Positions 59,480-64,000 of a stretch of DNA of 64,000 bases are shown in pieces (position 1 is the stretch's first letter; the number at the start of each line of letters is the position of its first letter). The position numbers and the translations under genes are program-made. The notes under the pieces were generated by a model that was given only the letters and a program-made list of their open reading frames with translations, had not been told where the DNA came from and did no database searches. Source of the stretch: Sesamum alatum (taxonomy: Eukaryota; Streptophyta; Magnoliopsida; Lamiales; Pedaliaceae); assembly GCA_034509735.1 (NCBI GenBank), contig JACGWO010000011.1, positions 15,099,866 through 15,163,865 on the forward strand, given 5' to 3'.

Positions 59480-60711
59480 ATGGGAAGACCTCCATGTTGT
59501 GATAAAGTTGGCATCAAGAAAGGGCCATGGACTCCTGAAGAAGATATCATTTTAGTCTCTTATATTCAAGAACATGGCCCCGGGAATTGGAGGGCGGTAC
59601 CGACCAACACCGGTATCTATAATTCTTCGATTTTGGGGTTTTTTTTTTTTTTGGAAGAATTCTTGAACGCTTACTAAAAGTATCGTTCAGGGTTTGGATT
59701 ATGATGTTTTGTGATATTTTTGCGCGTTGATTTGGTATGTATATGCTTGATAAATTAGTCGAACGTTGTTCTTGTTTTCGTTTTAGGGTTGATGAGATGC
59801 AGCAAGAGTTGCAGGCTCAGGTGGACCAATTACCTGAGACCTGGGATCAAGAGGGGGAATTTCACCCCACATGAAGAAGGGATGATCATCCATCTCCAAG
59901 CTTTGTTGGGGAACAAGTAATTAATTGCATGATGATTATCTGATTCTTGATCATCATAGATCATTTGTGCATGATCTAATATCACACGGTTGTGATCTAA
60001 TCATGATCAATTTCTTTTGCTTGGTGCAGATGGGCTGCTATAGCAACATACCTCCCACAAAGAACAGACAATGACATCAAGAACTATTGGAACACTCACT
60101 TGAAGAAGAAGCTCAAGAAGTTCCAATCAGGTACTTTGCAACCCCAGACAGCGTCTGATTCAACAGCCAATTATCACCATCAGTTCTTGTCCAAGACTAG
60201 CTACGGTGATCAGACGGCCATGAATGAGAACAGCAAGCTGAGTGAAAATTCGTCGGTTTACGCCTCCAGCGCAGAGAACATATCAAGACTCCTAGAGGGG
60301 TGGATGAGATCATCACCCAACACGTCTTATATGAACGAAAATTATCGCGATTTTGGTAAAATCGTGCCGTCTGAACTATGCAACGATGGCTCCGGTTCAT
60401 CAGTTCAGTGCTACAGGCCTCAGCAGATAGAGCATGAAGGCGCAAATGGGATTAATCCATCTGATCATGACTTGGAGTGCATCTTGTCTTTTGATCATGA
60501 TCACAAATTGACTAGCATGGCCTGTGACAAATCGTCGTGTGACTCTAGCCAGAAGGGGTCTGAGAGCAGCTGTGGCTTGATTGATCATCATGAGCATAAT
60601 AAGGCGAAAATCGACAACAATAATCCTCCATTATCATTTCTTGAGAAGTGGTTGCTGGATGAAAGTGCAGGTCAGGTTGAAGGAGTGATGGAAATCCCAC
60701 CAATATTCTAG
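59480..60711 (+). CDS. MYB60: R2R3-MYB transcription factor, MYB60-like (subgroup 1)
   Basis: Exons are 59480-59612, 59787-59916 and 60030-60711, with GT-AG introns of 174 and 113 bp at the two positions conserved in plant R2R3-MYB genes. The product is 314 residues. R2 has Trp at 17, 37 and 57; R3 has Phe70 then Trp89 and Trp108. The DNA-recognition helix areas read CSKSCRLRW and TDNDIKNYW. The tail carries [15 protein letters not shown] (from residue 165) and [13 protein letters not shown] (287-299), both matching Arabidopsis MYB60 rather than MYB30/94/96. In Arabidopsis MYB60 is expressed in guard cells and promotes stomatal opening; that function is transferred by family resemblance. The frame is fully intact. 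The start is the only ATG giving the MGRPPCCDK family N-terminus. Confidence 0.93.
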
Positions 60712-60980
60712 TGAGTTTTTCAAATATATATATATTGTATTTCTGTAAGTTTGAGTTGCAGATTTAAATTAACTAATTATTAATCTTGTTCTAGGGTTCC
60801 AAAAAGTTGGACTCTCTACTACTTAATTTTTTTCTTATTCTTTTTCCTTTTAATTTGGGCTCTTGGCTTAACAAATGTAACTCTGATTAGGGATTGTCAC
60901 TTTGAAGTACGTACTTTTTTCCATAAACGTGTTAGAAATTTATGATCTTTATGCATTTGATATGACGTTGCAGGACTAGT

Positions 60981-61480
60981 TCATTCTAAGCAAACTTATC
61001 ATCCTTGCACATTATTGTCTGCTTTTTGTTAAAATCTTACAATTTTTGTCTTGAAAATGTGCCGAACATAGTACCTTTGGACTTACACACTACTCAAATC
61101 ACTCGTCTCCACTCAGTACAGAATGATAGTAGCGGATTCACATTTTTGCAGAAAAAGTAAATATACACATTTTGCATTAATGAAATGAAATATCAATCAA
61201 GTGTAGGATTAAATTAGTTGATGAATATGAGTATTATTCATTCTAACCATACGTCGTCCTTACGCAACATACTATCTGTTTTGACTAAAATCTTACAATT
61301 TTTGTTCTATAATGTGGACACAGTAACTTTGGGCTTATACACTGCTCGAATCACTCGTCTCCATTCAGTACAGAATGATAGTACGTATTTTTGCAAAAAA
61401 AAGCATATGTTTTGCATTAATTAAATTAAAGATATATCAAGTGTGGGACTAATTAGTTCGATGAATATGAGTATTATTAA
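60981..61480. repeat. Tandem duplication downstream of MYB60
   Basis: Two units about 257 bp apart share 'tcattctaa', 'aaatcttacaatttttgt', 'aatcactcgtctcca', 'cagtacagaatgatagta' and 'gatgaatatgagtattatt'. Non-coding. Confidence 0.85.
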
Positions 61481-62190
61481 TTAATTAATAAGATCTGATA
61501 AATCTCAAGAGATATAACCAATCTTGTAGCCATATTTATTAGGCGGACGGTAGAGATGGCGACTTCAAATAAGAACATTAAATAAAAAGGAAAGCACGAC
61601 ATTTAAATCGGTGGCCAACGAGAGTGGAGTCTGTCAAATTGTTTGAATGAATGTAACTTCGGTAGCCCCACAATAATTAATTAAATAAACCAAAATAAAT
61701 TATTAATAGTGCTGCAAATTAAATGAAATAGTATTTTCCGTGCCAAACTTTCCATTAATATTATGAGATAATTTCATATGCATGGTGTAATTAAATAGTA
61801 TTTATACGTCAAGTTGTCCCCTTGCATGTAATTTGTTACTAAGAATGTGAAATTTGATAATACAGATATTATTATAAAGTAATATATCTATCTATAGATA
61901 AATAGATATTCGACTCTGTGCGTGTGATCTACAAATTTCGAGCTAGTAGGTCCGTTTTGGCACTTATTAATGTCTCCTATGTCAAGTCAACTTGTAGCAT
62001 GAACACGATTATAAATTAATTATTAAGGATTAATTGTAATGATTTCGTAAAAAGTTAGCATAATTATTGATTATATAGCTTTTTACGAAAAAATTGCAAT
62101 TTAAATCCGACCGTTAAATGTTTACCAAAATTTATGGTTGAGACTAAAATTTTTTAAATTTTTGTGACTTATGAGACTTAATTTTAATGA
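61481..62190. other. AT-rich intergenic, no gene seen
   Basis: Contains a short 'atctatctatagataaatagata' foldback near 61890. No coding sequence was recognised. Confidence 0.5.
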
Positions 62191-62509
62191 CACTAGAAAA
62201 AATTTAACATTTAACTATGGCTAATTGTCATGGTTAAAAATAAATAATCGTAGTGAATAGTCATTCACCACGGTCGTACAACGGTTATTGGCCGTGGTAT
62301 TTGCGAGTGTGGCTAAAATATTTGACATGGCTAAAAGCCTTGGCAAAAACATTTGCTATGGCTTATAACCATGAAAAAAAGAGTTTTCATGATGGATAAT
62401 CTAGATTTTTGCAACGATTTTTATTTTACCGTGGTTAATAATAATTATTTACCATGGTTTTAGTCCGTAGTCGATAAATTTGTAGCCCATAGTAAATTTT
62501 CTTCTAGTG
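62191..62509. mobile_element. CACTA-type MITE, TSD TGA
   Basis: 319 bp, starting CACTAGAAAAAATT and ending TTCTAGTG. Flanked by TGA on both sides (62188-62190, 62510-62512). Its right half, reverse-complemented, is collinear with the left half of 12939-13196, so the two copies are in opposite orientation. Confidence 0.9.
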
Positions 62510-62822
62510 TGAGTGCTAAAGCAAAGGGACCAAAATCACGAAAGAGGATAAGTTGTAGGACATAAATTGCAATGTTCCCAGCTTTTTATGTCTTGAAAAT
62601 AAAATAAAAAAGCTTCTTATAAGTTCTTGTGTTTATTTAAAAGAAATTAAAGTTATTTCCTAGAAATGAAATATTTACATTTTAGTTAAAATTTCTTAAT
62701 TAAACATTACTACTTGTAATTATACAAACTCTCGGGGGAAATTATTGTAAATTTATTACTTTTTTACGTATACTATAAAACAAAATGTAGAAAACCCCAC
62801 CCTTATACTTTTCGACGAATTA
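62510..62822. other. AT-rich spacer, no gene seen
   Basis: No supported feature. Confidence 0.5.
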
Positions 62823-63101
62823 AGTGAGAAAAATGCAAGCAATCCCCCTGTGATATTGCAAATATGCAAATTACCTCCTATGAAAAATAAAATAGCAATT
62901 TACTTTCCTGTGCTTTTAAAAATGAATCAATTTACCTCCCCATATTTTTTAAAATGGAGCAATTTACCTCCCTAGATAGGGGGATAAATTGCTCCATTTT
63001 AAAGAACACAGGGAGCTAAATTGTAATTTTTTTTGTAGGGGGTAATTTGTTTATTTGCAATACCATAGGGAGGTAAATTGCATTAAATTAAACCCATTTT
63101 T
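62823..63101. mobile_element. Foldback MITE, copy 3 of 3
   Basis: Closely matches 56667-56946 ('gatattgcaaatatgcaaat', 'aaatggagcaatttacctcc', then 'ggataaattgctccatttta'). The two halves are complementary around about 62970. Non-coding. Confidence 0.75.
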
Positions 63102-64000
63102 AAATACTACAATCTAATATATATAGAAGTAACTAATATTAGGAGGGAGTACTAATAAATTGATGAAGCGAAGACGTTAATTTATTACACGGTAAATGTA
63201 TTACACTATTTATTTTAAGTATGATCAAACTCGATTTGAGTTAGAATTTTGGAGACGTGAGTTTGGAGGGTGGTGCATGCAGAAGTATTGAATGGCCGAT
63301 TGATATATAAATACATTGCTAGGGTTTTCACACAAAAAGTAAGCAAGAAAGTAACCTCAGCTGCATGGCTTATTACATGAAGAAGAAAGTAGAAAGACAG
63401 CAAGGATATATCAATCTCGGACAGCAAAGTGTCACGTAAATCTTGCCACTCAATATGCCAAATTTTTGTGTTTCCAAAATTAATATATATAAATCCTTTG
63501 AAAAAGAGAGAAACATGTGATTTCCTTCGCCTTTCGGTGTAGGAAAATGGCCTCTGTGCTTCCATCACATTAACCATTGCAAAACTTTTATTTACCCAAT
63601 TGTGAAATTAGTAAATTTTTTGTCCCAATTAGGTTTTTATATTATAGGTAAATTGTATAATTTAAATTAATTATAAATACATTTGTATCAAATTAGAAAT
63701 TACGGTTACCTTTCTCGAGATTTGCGAAACATTATTAATCTAGTCGACCAAGTGTAAAAGTATTTTGATATACACTTATATATTCTTCCCCGACAGAAAG
63801 AAAAAAATATTAAATAAAATTCGACACACTGACAAAAAAAAAAAAGCCTGAAATAGATAGTATTTAAAATATGGCATCTATTTCGTTTCTTTTCTTCTTC
63901 GCTCTGTCGCGTATCCTCATGTTGCTATATCTAGCTGTCTTTTCGTCTTTTTATTATCGGTAATCTTCCTTTTAAAATAGTGTAACACCGACGATGTGAT
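63102..64000. other. AT-rich intergenic to window end, no gene seen
   Basis: A 120-residue minus-strand frame (63577-63215) has low-complexity, non-family composition and was not accepted. No terminal repeats or RNA genes were recognised. Confidence 0.45.

Noticed and set aside
60197..60597. Minus-strand frames opposite MYB60 exon 3
   Set aside because: Shadows of a confidently recognised plus-strand coding exon.
63215..63577. 120-residue minus-strand open frame at window end
   Set aside because: No start context, motif or exon structure; hydrophobic low-complexity composition typical of AT-rich noise.

Overview
This window is plant nuclear DNA from a eudicot. The evidence is a three-exon R2R3-MYB gene of the MYB60 type, GT-AG introns throughout, and a mix of plant-only mobile elements: Helitron, CACTA and Mutator MITEs, an L1-type LINE, tRNA-like SINEs, and Ty3/gypsy and other LTR elements. 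The species cannot be named from sequence alone. All similarity statements are judgements by eye; no search or alignment program was run.

Genes that look like host genes are few. (1) 59480-60711 (+) is an intact MYB60-like transcription factor with a TATA box, a G-box, a SINE in its upstream region and a C-rich 5' leader. (2) 32389-34704 (-) is a four-exon gene for a small protein with a C-terminal membrane anchor. Its splice phases all agree, but exon 2 appears to carry three one-base deletions. (3) 4633-5026 (+) is a two-exon GRF zinc-finger protein that probably belongs to a Mutator-like element. Decayed genes are an aspartic protease (30927-31733), two inverted copies of a nodulin-like MFS transporter (7480-9050) and a Mutator transposase (5559-7124).

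Layout: 0-4.2 kb, AT-rich with Helitron ends. 4.2-7.1 kb, Mutator-like element with convergent GRF and transposase genes. 7.4-11.6 kb, inverted MFS pseudogenes and a direct repeat flanking a GC-rich gypsy-type fragment. 11.7-13.2 kb, a SINE and a CACTA MITE. 13.7-18.7 kb, a three-level nest (long-TIR element, solo LTR, Mutator MITE) followed by two more MITEs. 19-26 kb, MITEs, a duplicated segment and hairpins. 26.5-30.4 kb, a tandem array of about 280-bp units split by a Helitron. 30.6-34.7 kb, aspartic protease remnant and membrane-protein gene, convergent. 35-37 kb, repeated Mutator-like termini. 37-42.5 kb, decayed LINE. 42.5-46.2 kb, an LTR with primer-binding site but no partner LTR. 46.3-56.2 kb, a complete LTR-bounded element. 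56.7-58.6 kb, MITEs and a deleted LINE. 59-60.7 kb, MYB60. 61-64 kb, tandem duplication and MITEs.

The most unusual object is the 9.9-kb LTR element at 46265-56196. It has two LTRs of about 930 bp, a perfect GTTGT target duplication, a primer-binding site and a polypurine tract, all oriented to the minus strand. Its minus strand encodes Gag and a retropepsin only. Where reverse transcriptase and integrase should lie there is instead an opposite-strand gene for a plant mobile domain (PMD) protein with a coiled-coil tail. It appears to be a non-autonomous retrotransposon that carries a PMD gene in antisense.
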